Below, piece by piece: positions 8,834 to 15,272 of a stretch of 45,455 nucleotides of DNA. Positions within the stretch are counted from its first letter, which is position 1. Each line of letters starts with the position of its first letter. A program made the translations under genes and the position numbers. The notes under the pieces were generated by a model. The model was not told the origin of the DNA. It did no database searches and saw only the letters and a list, made by a program, of their open reading frames with translations. This DNA comes from Deltaproteobacteria bacterium (GTDB taxonomy: Bacteria; Desulfobacterota; Desulfuromonadia; Desulfuromonadales; Geopsychrobacteraceae): contig JAJRQB010000044.1 of the NCBI GenBank assembly GCA_024280485.1, positions 1 to 45,455 on the forward strand, written 5' to 3'.

Positions 8834-9181
8834 ATGATTGTGCTGCAGGGCTTAGTTTTGCTTTTTGGCTTTCAATTTATTGGTGAGTTCTTTGCTCGCT
8901 GGTTGGATTTGCCGATTCCCGGAAATGTTATCGGTATGGCGATGCTCCTGTTGGCATTGGCTGGAGGAATCGTTAAGGAGGAGTCGATCACTGAAGCCGG
9001 TGATTTGCTGTTGAAGTACATGACCCTCTTCTTTGTTCCGGCTGGTGTTGGTGTCATGCTCTATTTTGACCTGATTGCTAGAGAGTGGCTACCCATTATT
9101 GTCGGTACCGTTGTCAGTACCTTTGTTGTTATGGCTGTGACTGGTTGGGTTGAGCAGTTATTGGGAGGGGATGGTGACTGA
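8834..9181 (+). CDS. CidA/LrgA-family holin-like membrane protein
   Basis: A 115-aa protein with four hydrophobic segments and the family signature around PIPGNVIGMAMLLL and the LLLKYMTLFFVPAGVGVM block. LrgA/CidA proteins form small membrane complexes that affect cell lysis, and in some bacteria take part in pyruvate or small-acid transport, always with an LrgB/CidB partner, which follows directly. GGAG lies just before the ATG. Its last 8 bases overlap the start of the next gene, indicating translational coupling. Confidence 0.92.
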   Translation: MIVLQGLVLLFGFQFIGEFFARWLDLPIPGNVIGMAMLLLALAGGIVKEESITEAGDLLLKYMTLFFVPAGVGVMLYFDLIAREWLPIIVGTVVSTFVVMAVTGWVEQLLGGDGD

Positions 9182-9872
9182 ACTTTTATCATCCCCACTG
9201 TTGGGCATTGTGTTGACTCTGGTGACTTTTCGGGTTGCTGAGCTGCTTTATCGGCGGAGCGGAGTTGTTCTCTTCAATCCAGTTCTGGTCTCCAGCTGTG
9301 TGATAATAGTAGTTCTGAAGGTTGGGAATATCTCTTACGCCGATTATTCTAATGGAGGCAACCTGCTCCTGTTTCTTCTCGGACCCTCTGTCGTTGCCTT
9401 AGCGTTGCCACTGTGGCAACGGCGCGAGCAGGTATTGAAGCGTAAACTACCGATCCTGGTAGGTGTCTGTGCTGGTGCTCTGGTGTCGATTGCCTCTGCG
9501 GCAGGGACCGCTTGGTTGCTGGGAGCAAGCCCCGAGGTTGTCTCTTCCCTTGTCCCAAAATCGGTGACGACTCCGATTGCGATCGGCATCAGTGCGAAAA
9601 TAGGTGGACTTGTGCCCCTCACGGCGGCATTGGTAATTTTAACCGGTTGCATTGGGGCAATCTGTGGCCCTGAATTCTGTCGTCTGATAGGGATTCGCAA
9701 GCCAACGTCAATCGGGCTTGCAATAGGTACGGCTAGTCACGGGATCGGAACAGCCAGGGTCTTGGAAGAGGATCGCTTGATTGGTGCAGTCTCTGGTTTG
9801 GCTATTGGATTAAATGGCTTGGCAACGGCCGTATTTGTGCCACTGTTATGGTTGTTCTTTGGCTGGAACTGA
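9174..9872 (+). CDS. LrgB/CidB-family membrane protein
   Basis: A 232-aa integral membrane protein, partner of the preceding LrgA-like protein. Family-typical blocks are FNPVLVSS near the N-terminus, SLVPKSVTTPIAIGIS in the middle and the glycine-rich ASHGIGTARVLEEDR near the C-terminus. GTG 9174 is chosen because GGAGG (9164-9168) sits 5 nt before it; ATG 9171 is only 2 nt from that site, and a TTG at 9150 would also extend the frame. The GTG lies within the last codons of lrgA (shared bases GTGACTGA). No LytTR-type regulator is adjacent. Confidence 0.93.
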   Translation: MTELLSSPLLGIVLTLVTFRVAELLYRRSGVVLFNPVLVSSCVIIVVLKVGNISYADYSNGGNLLLFLLGPSVVALALPLWQRREQVLKRKLPILVGVCAGALVSIASAAGTAWLLGASPEVVSSLVPKSVTTPIAIGISAKIGGLVPLTAALVILTGCIGAICGPEFCRLIGIRKPTSIGLAIGTASHGIGTARVLEEDRLIGAVSGLAIGLNGLATAVFVPLLWLFFGWN

Positions 9873-9892
9873 TTGAAAAGTATGATCTTTCA

Positions 9893-10789
9893 TTAGATAG
9901 GGACACTCTTTGTTCTGTTTGATACTCTAACCAAGGCATTGGATGAATAGAGCAGTAATCCACCCCAGACCAGTGAAAATCCGACCAGGCGAGAGCTGTC
10001 GAAGGGTTCATTGAAAAGAAAGATTGCCAGTATAAAATGCAGGGTCGGAGTGATGTATTGTAAAAACCCCATCGTCACCAGACGCAATCGCTTGGCGGCA
10101 GCATTGAACCAGATTAGTGGCAAGGCCGTAACCACACCGGAGAGCGGTAACCAGAAATCTACGATGGTCCCCTCAGCAAATTTCAAATTCCCATCAGAGT
10201 TAAGGACCAACAAATAGATAAGTGCGAAGGGTGCCAGCAACGAGGTTTCAAGTGCCAGCCCCAGGGTTGGCCCCACCCCGGCTTTCTTGCGTAATAGTCC
10301 ATAGAGGGCAAAGCTGAAAGCGAGGCTTAGTGCAATCCATGGAAGTTCGCCTTGAAGCAGAGTCAGATATGCAACCCCAACAGCCGCTAACAGCAAGCTG
10401 CAGGACTGAATGCGGTTGAGCCTCTCTTTGAGAAAAATCATCCCGAGTAAGGCACTGACCAGCGGTCCGATAAAGTATCCCAGACTTGACTGCAGAACAT
10501 AGCCAGCGCTGACAGCATAGATGAATACCAGCCAGTTGATAGAAATTAACAAGGTTGTCGCAGTCATCTGTAGCAGTGTGCGCGGTTGCTGACACAAGGT
10601 CAGTAAATGCTTCTGCTGTCGTCTTAGAAAGACCAGCCCTAATAAAAAAATAGCCGACCAGAAAATACGATGAGCCAAGACTTCAGTAGGGGCAATGCTA
10701 GCGACCTGTTTGAAGAAGAGCGGGAAAAAACCCCACATTAGATAAGCGGCTAGACCGAAAAATACACCCGTTCTTTGCTCATCGACCAT
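9893..10789 (-). CDS. rarD: RarD-type EamA/DMT-superfamily permease
   Basis: A 298-aa membrane protein with ten hydrophobic segments arranged as two EamA halves. The N-terminal GVFFGLAAYLMWGFFPLFFK and the segment NWLVFIYAVSAGYVLQSSLGY are hallmarks of the RarD subgroup (chloramphenicol-sensitive protein). Drug/metabolite transporters of this type export small molecules; the true substrate is unknown. ATG 10789 has GAGG on the minus strand at 10800-10803, while TTG 10798 has no properly spaced site. It is convergent with the lrgB-like gene, with only 20 nt between and no evident terminator. Confidence 0.93.
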   Translation of the reverse strand: MVDEQRTGVFFGLAAYLMWGFFPLFFKQVASIAPTEVLAHRIFWSAIFLLGLVFLRRQQKHLLTLCQQPRTLLQMTATTLLISINWLVFIYAVSAGYVLQSSLGYFIGPLVSALLGMIFLKERLNRIQSCSLLLAAVGVAYLTLLQGELPWIALSLAFSFALYGLLRKKAGVGPTLGLALETSLLAPFALIYLLVLNSDGNLKFAEGTIVDFWLPLSGVVTALPLIWFNAAAKRLRLVTMGFLQYITPTLHFILAIFLFNEPFDSSRLVGFSLVWGGLLLYSSNALVRVSNRTKSVPI

Positions 10790-10812
10790 GACGTTCAAAC
10801 CTCTACAAAATC

Positions 10813-10844
10813 AAAAAGGCCTCCGGATTATCGGAGGCCTTTTT
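10813..10844 (-). terminator. Terminator of the PxxKW gene
   Basis: A perfect 13-bp inverted repeat, AAAAAGGCCTCCG (10813-10825) and CGGAGGCCTTTTT (10832-10844), with a 6-nt loop. The A and T runs make it work on both strands; by position it ends the minus-strand PxxKW transcript just upstream of rarD. Confidence 0.92.
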
Positions 10845-10876
10845 GATTACTGAATTTTTACGTACAGAATGACTGG

Positions 10877-11161
10877 CTATTTACCCGCTGCCGCACGTTT
10901 GGCTGCTTTAAGTGGGTTGATGCGAACATCATCGACCTTGATGTCGACTTTACGGTGAGTCGCGTAGTTGCAAAGTCCGGTTTTCCATTTAGAAGTAGGG
11001 CTTGGGAAGGCGGTACAAACATCGCCGATGGTTCCCTTGGCGATCCGCTCGCAACCATTACATTCTTCGACAATAACCTGACAGCTACCGCCTTGAGCGG
11101 CGCAGCCTGCTTTTTTCCAGAAAGTACATTCGGTACCAGCTAGTACGGTTTGGCACTGCAT
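10877..11161 (-). CDS. PxxKW-family cysteine-rich protein
   Basis: A 94-aa soluble protein with eight cysteines (C3, C12, C20, C27, C34, C37, C49, C64) and the family motif PSPTSKWKTGLCNYATH, which gives the family its name. Paired cysteines, including ECNGCERI, suggest metal or iron-sulfur binding, but function is unknown. The C-terminal 25 residues are Lys/Ala-rich. ATG 11161 follows GGAGG at 11172-11176 on the minus strand; the longer ORF (to 11221) overlaps the predicted promoter and is rejected. It is a single-gene unit with its own promoter and terminator. Confidence 0.88.
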   Translation of the reverse strand: MQCQTVLAGTECTFWKKAGCAAQGGSCQVIVEECNGCERIAKGTIGDVCTAFPSPTSKWKTGLCNYATHRKVDIKVDDVRINPLKAAKRAAAGK

Positions 11162-11210
11162 GATCGTTATTCCTCCGATATTGTGTGTCTCTTCGTGTTC
11201 AGAACGGCTA

Positions 11211-11240
11211 CTAATACACAAAAAGTAGCTGTCGAGTCAA
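11211..11240 (-). promoter_or_regulatory. Sigma-70 promoter of the PxxKW gene
   Basis: On the minus strand TTGACT (11240-11235), an 18-nt spacer and TATTAG (11216-11211). The predicted transcription start near 11204 leaves a leader of about 43 nt that contains the ribosome-binding site. Confidence 0.55.
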
Positions 11241-11281
11241 TGCTTTTTTCATTTTTTTGAGCTGAAGGTTGTTCGATCTGA

Positions 11282-11310
11282 TTGACCCTGCAAGCTGGAT
11301 TGTTTAGGCT
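11282..11310 (+). promoter_or_regulatory. Candidate promoter of the cysteine-cluster gene
   Basis: TTGACC (11282-11287), a 17-nt spacer and TAGGCT (11305-11310). The -35 box matches five of six, the -10 box only three. The expected start coincides with the A of the ATG at 11317, so if real the message would be leaderless. Confidence 0.3.
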
Positions 11311-11316
11311 GAGCCT

Positions 11317-11625
11317 ATGATTAATGAAAATCAAAAACTAGATGAGTTGACACTTTCGCAATGGGAGAGTCTCTGTGATCGTTGTGCCCGTTGTTGCTAT
11401 GAAAAAATAGATTTTAATGGGAGAATTTTTTACACTAAAAAACCTTGCGATCAACTTGATTTAAAGACAGGTCTTTGTCGAGTTTATACCGAGAGAGATC
11501 AGGTCAGACCTGATTGTCAGCGGTTAACCCCTGAGGTTGTTGCTGCCGGAATATTGCCTGCTGATTGTCCCTATGCAAAGCATATAGAAAATTATGAGGG
11601 CCCCACGATGGAGGAAGAAGGATGA
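11317..11625 (+). CDS. YcgN/YkgJ-type cysteine-cluster protein
   Basis: A 102-aa protein with the family cluster CDRCARCC (residues 20-27) followed by spaced cysteines in PCDQLD, LCRVY, RPDCQRL and PADCPYA, giving eight in all. Proteins of this family (UPF0260/YkgJ) are thought to bind zinc or an iron-sulfur cluster; their role is unknown. The C-terminal PADCPYAKHIENYEGP block is typical of the YcgN branch. There is no clear Shine-Dalgarno before the ATG, only a weak AGG. Its stop overlaps the start of the decayed lysE (ATGA), so the two once formed an operon. Confidence 0.87.
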   Translation: MINENQKLDELTLSQWESLCDRCARCCYEKIDFNGRIFYTKKPCDQLDLKTGLCRVYTERDQVRPDCQRLTPEVVAAGILPADCPYAKHIENYEGPTMEEEG

Positions 11626-12010
11626 CTTTGACCGCTATCGCCGGGACATCATTGGTCCTTGGATTTTCTGGAGCAAGGATGCCTGGACCACTGCTTACGT
11701 AGACTGTCAGTGAGTCGGCGCGGCGTAGGATGTAAGCAGGTCCACAACTCATCGCAGGGCATGCCCTGCTCGAGGGTTCGCTGGTCATGTTGTCATTGTT
11801 TAGGCTGGGCCGGATGCTTAACTTTTTATATCTTCCATCTCCTCGCTGATCTCCTGTGGTATTCTTTTACTGTACTGGCTGTCAGTCGGGGGGAGGTCTT
11901 CACTGTCAGATAACGTCTATCGTCGGTTGATTGGCAGTTGTGCATTATTTCTTATTTTTTTTGGCGATTATTTTGGTTACTGTGGGATAGATAAGTTTTT
12001 ATCGACCTGA
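11622..12010 (+). pseudogene. Decayed LysE-family exporter gene
   Basis: No intact ORF exists here, yet three frames read end to end as a LysE/RhtB-type exporter. From ATG 11622 the frame gives GFSGARMPGPLLT, a TAG stop, TVSESARRRM, a TAA stop, then AGPQLIAGHALLEGSLVM and LGRML. About 11840-11905 another frame gives FHLLADLLWYSFTVLAVSRG. From 11906 the third frame gives SDNVYRRLIGSCALFLIFFG to a TGA at 12008-12010. These are N-terminal, penultimate and C-terminal blocks of LysE proteins. The remnant is about 130 codons against about 205 for the family, so a middle part is deleted as well. The ATG overlaps the preceding stop, as expected of a former operon partner. Confidence 0.82.
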
Positions 12011-12030
12011 CCTTTGTTTGGAGGGATTTG

Positions 12031-13455
12031 ATGAATCGTATTACGTTCGGTACTTCGGGGTGGCGTGGCATTCTTAGTGATAGTTTTACTCTAGAGAATG
12101 TACGTATTGTCTCACAAGCGATTGCAGACCACCTGCGGTCCGAAGGGATCGCGGACCAAGGTGTGGTTGTTGGTTATGATGCGCGCTTTATGGGGCGTGA
12201 TTTCGCTCGAGAGACCTCGCGTGTCTTGGCAGGGTCTGGTATCCGAGCTTATTTTTGTATGCGTGACACTCCGACACCGGTAATCGCGCATGCTCTACTG
12301 CAACGCAAAGCCGCTGGCGCAATCAATTTTACAGCTAGTCATAATCCTTATGATTATAACGGCATCAAGTTTTCTCCAGCTTCTGGTGGTCCTGCTCTGC
12401 CTGCAACAACTCAGGACATCGAAGATCGAGCTAACGCATTACAGGGCGAGATTTGTTACAAGGGGATGTGGCTTAACGACGCCACTGAACAGGGGCTTTT
12501 TGTTGAGATTGACCCGGCACCTGACTATTTTAAGCAGATTAGGGACCTGGTAGATTTAAAAGCAATAGCTGATTCAGGTATGAAGATTGCGGTTAATCCC
12601 CTTTATGGATCTGGTCGTGGTTACCTTGACCTGCTTTTGCGCGAAGCAGGAGTCGAGGTCGTCTCAATCAATGATAAAGTCGATCCCTATTTTGGTGGTG
12701 AACCGCCAGAGCCGGCAGAAGCTCATATCGCGGACTTTATTGATCTTATCAAAAAGGATGCGTCGATTACACTTGGGCTCGCGACCGATGGCGATGCCGA
12801 TCGTTTTGGTATCGTCGATGGTGATGGCCGCTATATTGAACCCAATTATATCCTGGCACTGTTGTTCGATTACCTGATCCGTCGCCGAGGTGAGAAGGGC
12901 GATGCTGCGCGCAGTGTCGCCACCTCACATTTGATCGACGCAGTTGCAGCCTATCATGGGGTTAATGTGCTGGAAACTCCTGTCGGGTTTAAGTTCATCG
13001 GCGAATATATCGCCGCTGATCGCATTTTGATTGGTGGTGAAGAGAGCGCCGGCTTAACAATTCGCGGTCACGTCCCTGAAAAAGATGGAATCCTCGCCTG
13101 TTTGTTGGTTGCTGAGATGGTTGCAGTTGAAGGACGTAGCCTGAGTGAGCTATTGGGCGATCTTTATAGTCGTGTCGGTGAGTTTCATACGCGACGGACC
13201 AATTTACGATTGGCTGGTGAGCTGGCTGAAGGCATCAGCGTGCGACTGAATAATCCACCAGCTCAAATCGGTGGACGAAAGATTCGTGAAATTATTAGTC
13301 TTGATGGCAGCAAATATCTTTTTGAAGATGGCTCCTGGATGCTTTTCCGTAAATCCGGAACCGAACCTGTCGTTCGTCTTTATGGAGAGGCGGGGAGTCA
13401 GGCCGCTTTGGACGAATTGATGAAAGCTGGAGAGCAGTTCATCCTGAATGGATAA
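12031..13455 (+). CDS. Phosphoglucomutase/phosphomannomutase family protein
   Basis: A 474-aa alpha-D-phosphohexomutase that moves phosphate between C1 and C6 of a hexose phosphate. All four active-site loops are visible: phosphoserine loop TASHNPYDYNG with S103, metal loop DGDADR (253-258), sugar-binding GGEESAG (335-341) and phosphate-binding RKSGTEPVVRLY near the C-terminus. The FGTSGWRGI N-terminus differs from GlmM (FGTDGIRG), so glucose or mannose phosphate is the likelier substrate; it cannot be told which. ATG 12031 follows GGAGGG (12020-12025). It lies 20 nt after the lysE remnant. Confidence 0.93.
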   Translation: MNRITFGTSGWRGILSDSFTLENVRIVSQAIADHLRSEGIADQGVVVGYDARFMGRDFARETSRVLAGSGIRAYFCMRDTPTPVIAHALLQRKAAGAINFTASHNPYDYNGIKFSPASGGPALPATTQDIEDRANALQGEICYKGMWLNDATEQGLFVEIDPAPDYFKQIRDLVDLKAIADSGMKIAVNPLYGSGRGYLDLLLREAGVEVVSINDKVDPYFGGEPPEPAEAHIADFIDLIKKDASITLGLATDGDADRFGIVDGDGRYIEPNYILALLFDYLIRRRGEKGDAARSVATSHLIDAVAAYHGVNVLETPVGFKFIGEYIAADRILIGGEESAGLTIRGHVPEKDGILACLLVAEMVAVEGRSLSELLGDLYSRVGEFHTRRTNLRLAGELAEGISVRLNNPPAQIGGRKIREIISLDGSKYLFEDGSWMLFRKSGTEPVVRLYGEAGSQAALDELMKAGEQFILNG

Positions 13456-13542
13456 AGTACTGAAAAACCGATTTTACACTGGCTATCCACTCGATTATTT
13501 CATAATATTGGGTAGGTTTAATTTGGTCGCTGGAGGTCACTG

Positions 13543-13749
13543 ATGGCAGTTTTACTTCACCCGACAATTAGTTGGCAAGGGTGGCAAGAAGTTAAGCAAA
13601 GTTCAGTTTTTCAAAGACTGACATCTGGCGAGAGGATAAGGTTAATTAATCAGTTGCCGCACGGTCTTTGGTCCTGGGAAATGGGCGATAGCAATGAAAT
13701 AGATGCCCTGCTCGAAGACCTTGGAAGAGAACGGCAAGATACAGAATAG
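13543..13749 (+). CDS. Small hypothetical protein (68 aa)
   Basis: A 68-aa protein that I do not recognise. It has three tryptophans in the first 45 residues (ISWQGW, LWSWEMG), no cysteine, no membrane segment and an acidic C-terminal helix (EIDALLEDLGRE). A strong ribosome-binding site GGAGG lies 6 nt before the ATG, and a terminator follows immediately, which together argue that it is a real gene. It lies 87 nt after the phosphohexomutase gene and may be its last operon member. Confidence 0.7.
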   Translation: MAVLLHPTISWQGWQEVKQSSVFQRLTSGERIRLINQLPHGLWSWEMGDSNEIDALLEDLGRERQDTE

Positions 13750-13770
13750 AATTTATCTGAGAGAGCCCTG

Positions 13771-13797
13771 AAAGGCAGCATTTTTTGCTGCCTTTTT
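13771..13797 (+). terminator. Rho-independent terminator after the 68-aa gene
   Basis: Stem AAAGGCAGCA (13771-13780) with TGCTGCCTTT (13786-13795), 5-nt loop of T, and a T tract to 13797. Confidence 0.88.
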
Positions 13798-13813
13798 CTT
13801 TGGAGATCAGGAT

Positions 13814-14824
13814 ATGAAAGAAGCGGCATTTTGGTGTCAGGAAGGAAACGCAGTGCGTTGTACCCTCTGCCCGCACTTCTGTCTCATCGAGGAAGGGAAG
13901 AATGGGTTTTGTGGCGCACGCGGCGTACGTGACAAGAAACTCTATGCTCTAACCTACGGCAAAATTGCAGCGAGTGCGTTTGATCCGATAGAAAAAAAAC
14001 CACTTTATCATTTTTATCCAGGGCACAAAACTTTTTCGATTGGTGGCCTCGGCTGTAACTTACGCTGTCGTCACTGTCAGAACTGGCACATCTCCTGTTG
14101 TGATGTCGGAGGCCGACTGACAGGGATGGATGAGATATCTCCCGCTGATGCCGTCACACTTGCCTGTGACAATGGCTGTGAGTCCTTGGTATGGACATAC
14201 AATGAGCCGTCGATCTGGTACGAATATATACTTGATACCGCGCCTTTGGCACAGTTGGCTGGTCTAAAAACGGTGATGGTGACCGCTGGAATGATCAATC
14301 CTGATCCACTTCAGACTCTTTTGCCGCATATTGATGCATACCGGTTAGACCTTAAGGGGTTCAGCGGAGACTTCTATCGTTGGCTGACCGGAATCGACTG
14401 TCTGGACCAAATTCTTGAAAATGCCCGCGCAGCCTATGCCGCAGGTTGTCATGTTGAGATTGTGACGAATCTGATCCCTGGCCACAACGATGATGAAGTG
14501 CAGTTGCGCGGACTGGCACGCTGGATTGTTCAGAACCTATCAGCGAACATACCATGGCACCTGACGGCTTATTATCCTAACCATGATCTGAAAGTTGCAG
14601 CTACGACAACCTCTGCGCTGGAAAGAGGCGTAGAGATAGGCCTTGAAGAAGGGTTGTCGCAGATATATATCGGTAACCTGCCTGGGCATGAGTCGCAACA
14701 TAGTTATTGCGTTGGATGTCGGGCTGGTTTGATCATGCGTAACGGTTTTCAGATAATTGAAAATAGGGTTGTAAATTCATGTTGTCCTGAATGTGGAATC
14801 GGTTTCGAAAACTACAGAGGATAA
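13814..14824 (+). CDS. amrS: AmmeMemoRadiSam-system radical SAM enzyme
   Basis: A 336-aa radical SAM protein resembling pyruvate formate-lyase activating enzyme. The 4Fe-4S motif is CNLRCRHC (C81, C85, C88). An N-terminal cysteine set (C16, C19, C23, C33, in CTLCPHFC and GFCGARG) and a C-terminal set (CVGC, CCPEC) are typical of the AmrS subgroup. AmrS is named for its association with AMMECR1 and Memo-like proteins; neither gene is in this window. The reaction is not established. GGAG at 13802-13805 precedes the ATG by 8 nt, and the start lies 17 nt after a terminator. Confidence 0.9.
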   Translation: MKEAAFWCQEGNAVRCTLCPHFCLIEEGKNGFCGARGVRDKKLYALTYGKIAASAFDPIEKKPLYHFYPGHKTFSIGGLGCNLRCRHCQNWHISCCDVGGRLTGMDEISPADAVTLACDNGCESLVWTYNEPSIWYEYILDTAPLAQLAGLKTVMVTAGMINPDPLQTLLPHIDAYRLDLKGFSGDFYRWLTGIDCLDQILENARAAYAAGCHVEIVTNLIPGHNDDEVQLRGLARWIVQNLSANIPWHLTAYYPNHDLKVAATTTSALERGVEIGLEEGLSQIYIGNLPGHESQHSYCVGCRAGLIMRNGFQIIENRVVNSCCPECGIGFENYRG

Positions 14825-14857
14825 TTTTTGAGCTAATGCGATAAGGGAGAATGGCTT

Positions 14858-15196
14858 TTGAAGAAAAATCTGTATTTAATTGTGTTGGTTTGCGCGCTTG
14901 TTTTCACTGGGGATCTAAGTGCAGACAATCAGTCGATTGACAAGGTAAACGTATCCAGGCATGACATTGTTGAAATTTATACAACCAGTTGGTGCCCCTA
15001 TTGCAAAAAAGCTGAAGCGTTCTTAAAGGCGAACGGAATCAATTATGTCAATTTTGACATAGAAAAAGATAAGGCTGCTGCACGGCGAAAAAAACAACTC
15101 GATAGCCGTGGTGGAGTGCCTTTGGCTGTGATTGATGGTCAAACAATATACGGTTTTTCAGAGCGTACTTATCGCACTGCACTGAACTTGGACTAA
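14858..15196 (+). CDS. Exported glutaredoxin-like protein
   Basis: A 112-aa protein with a signal peptide (KKNLYLIVLVCALVFTG, likely cleavage around residue 22) and a glutaredoxin domain from about residue 36. The redox motif is WCPYC (C46, C49), and the cis-proline region is GGVPLAVIDG. It should act as a thiol/disulfide or glutathione-dependent reductase in the periplasm. TTG 14858 is the start: AGGGAGA lies 7 nt upstream, and the nearby ATG at 14851 is out of frame. It follows amrS by 33 nt and ends at a bidirectional terminator, so the two are probably one operon. Confidence 0.87.
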   Translation: MKKNLYLIVLVCALVFTGDLSADNQSIDKVNVSRHDIVEIYTTSWCPYCKKAEAFLKANGINYVNFDIEKDKAAARRKKQLDSRGGVPLAVIDGQTIYGFSERTYRTALNLD

Positions 15197-15220
15197 ACCT
15201 TCTTCCATAATTAAACTAAT

Positions 15221-15256
15221 AAAAAAGGGCGAAGCCTCATGGCTCCGCCCTTTTTT
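15221..15256. terminator. Bidirectional terminator between the glutaredoxin gene and hcp
   Basis: A 16-nt inverted repeat with one mismatch: the left arm starts AAAAAAGGGCG (15221-15231) and the right arm ends CGCCCTTTTTT (15246-15256), around a 4-nt loop. The A and T runs serve both converging transcripts. Confidence 0.9.
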
Positions 15257-15272
15257 ATGGTGACCGTCAGAA

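Noticed and set aside
11659-11913. An 84-aa plus-strand ORF
   Set aside because: It crosses parts of the decayed LysE gene; only its last 25 codons carry LysE-like sequence, and it has no ribosome-binding site.
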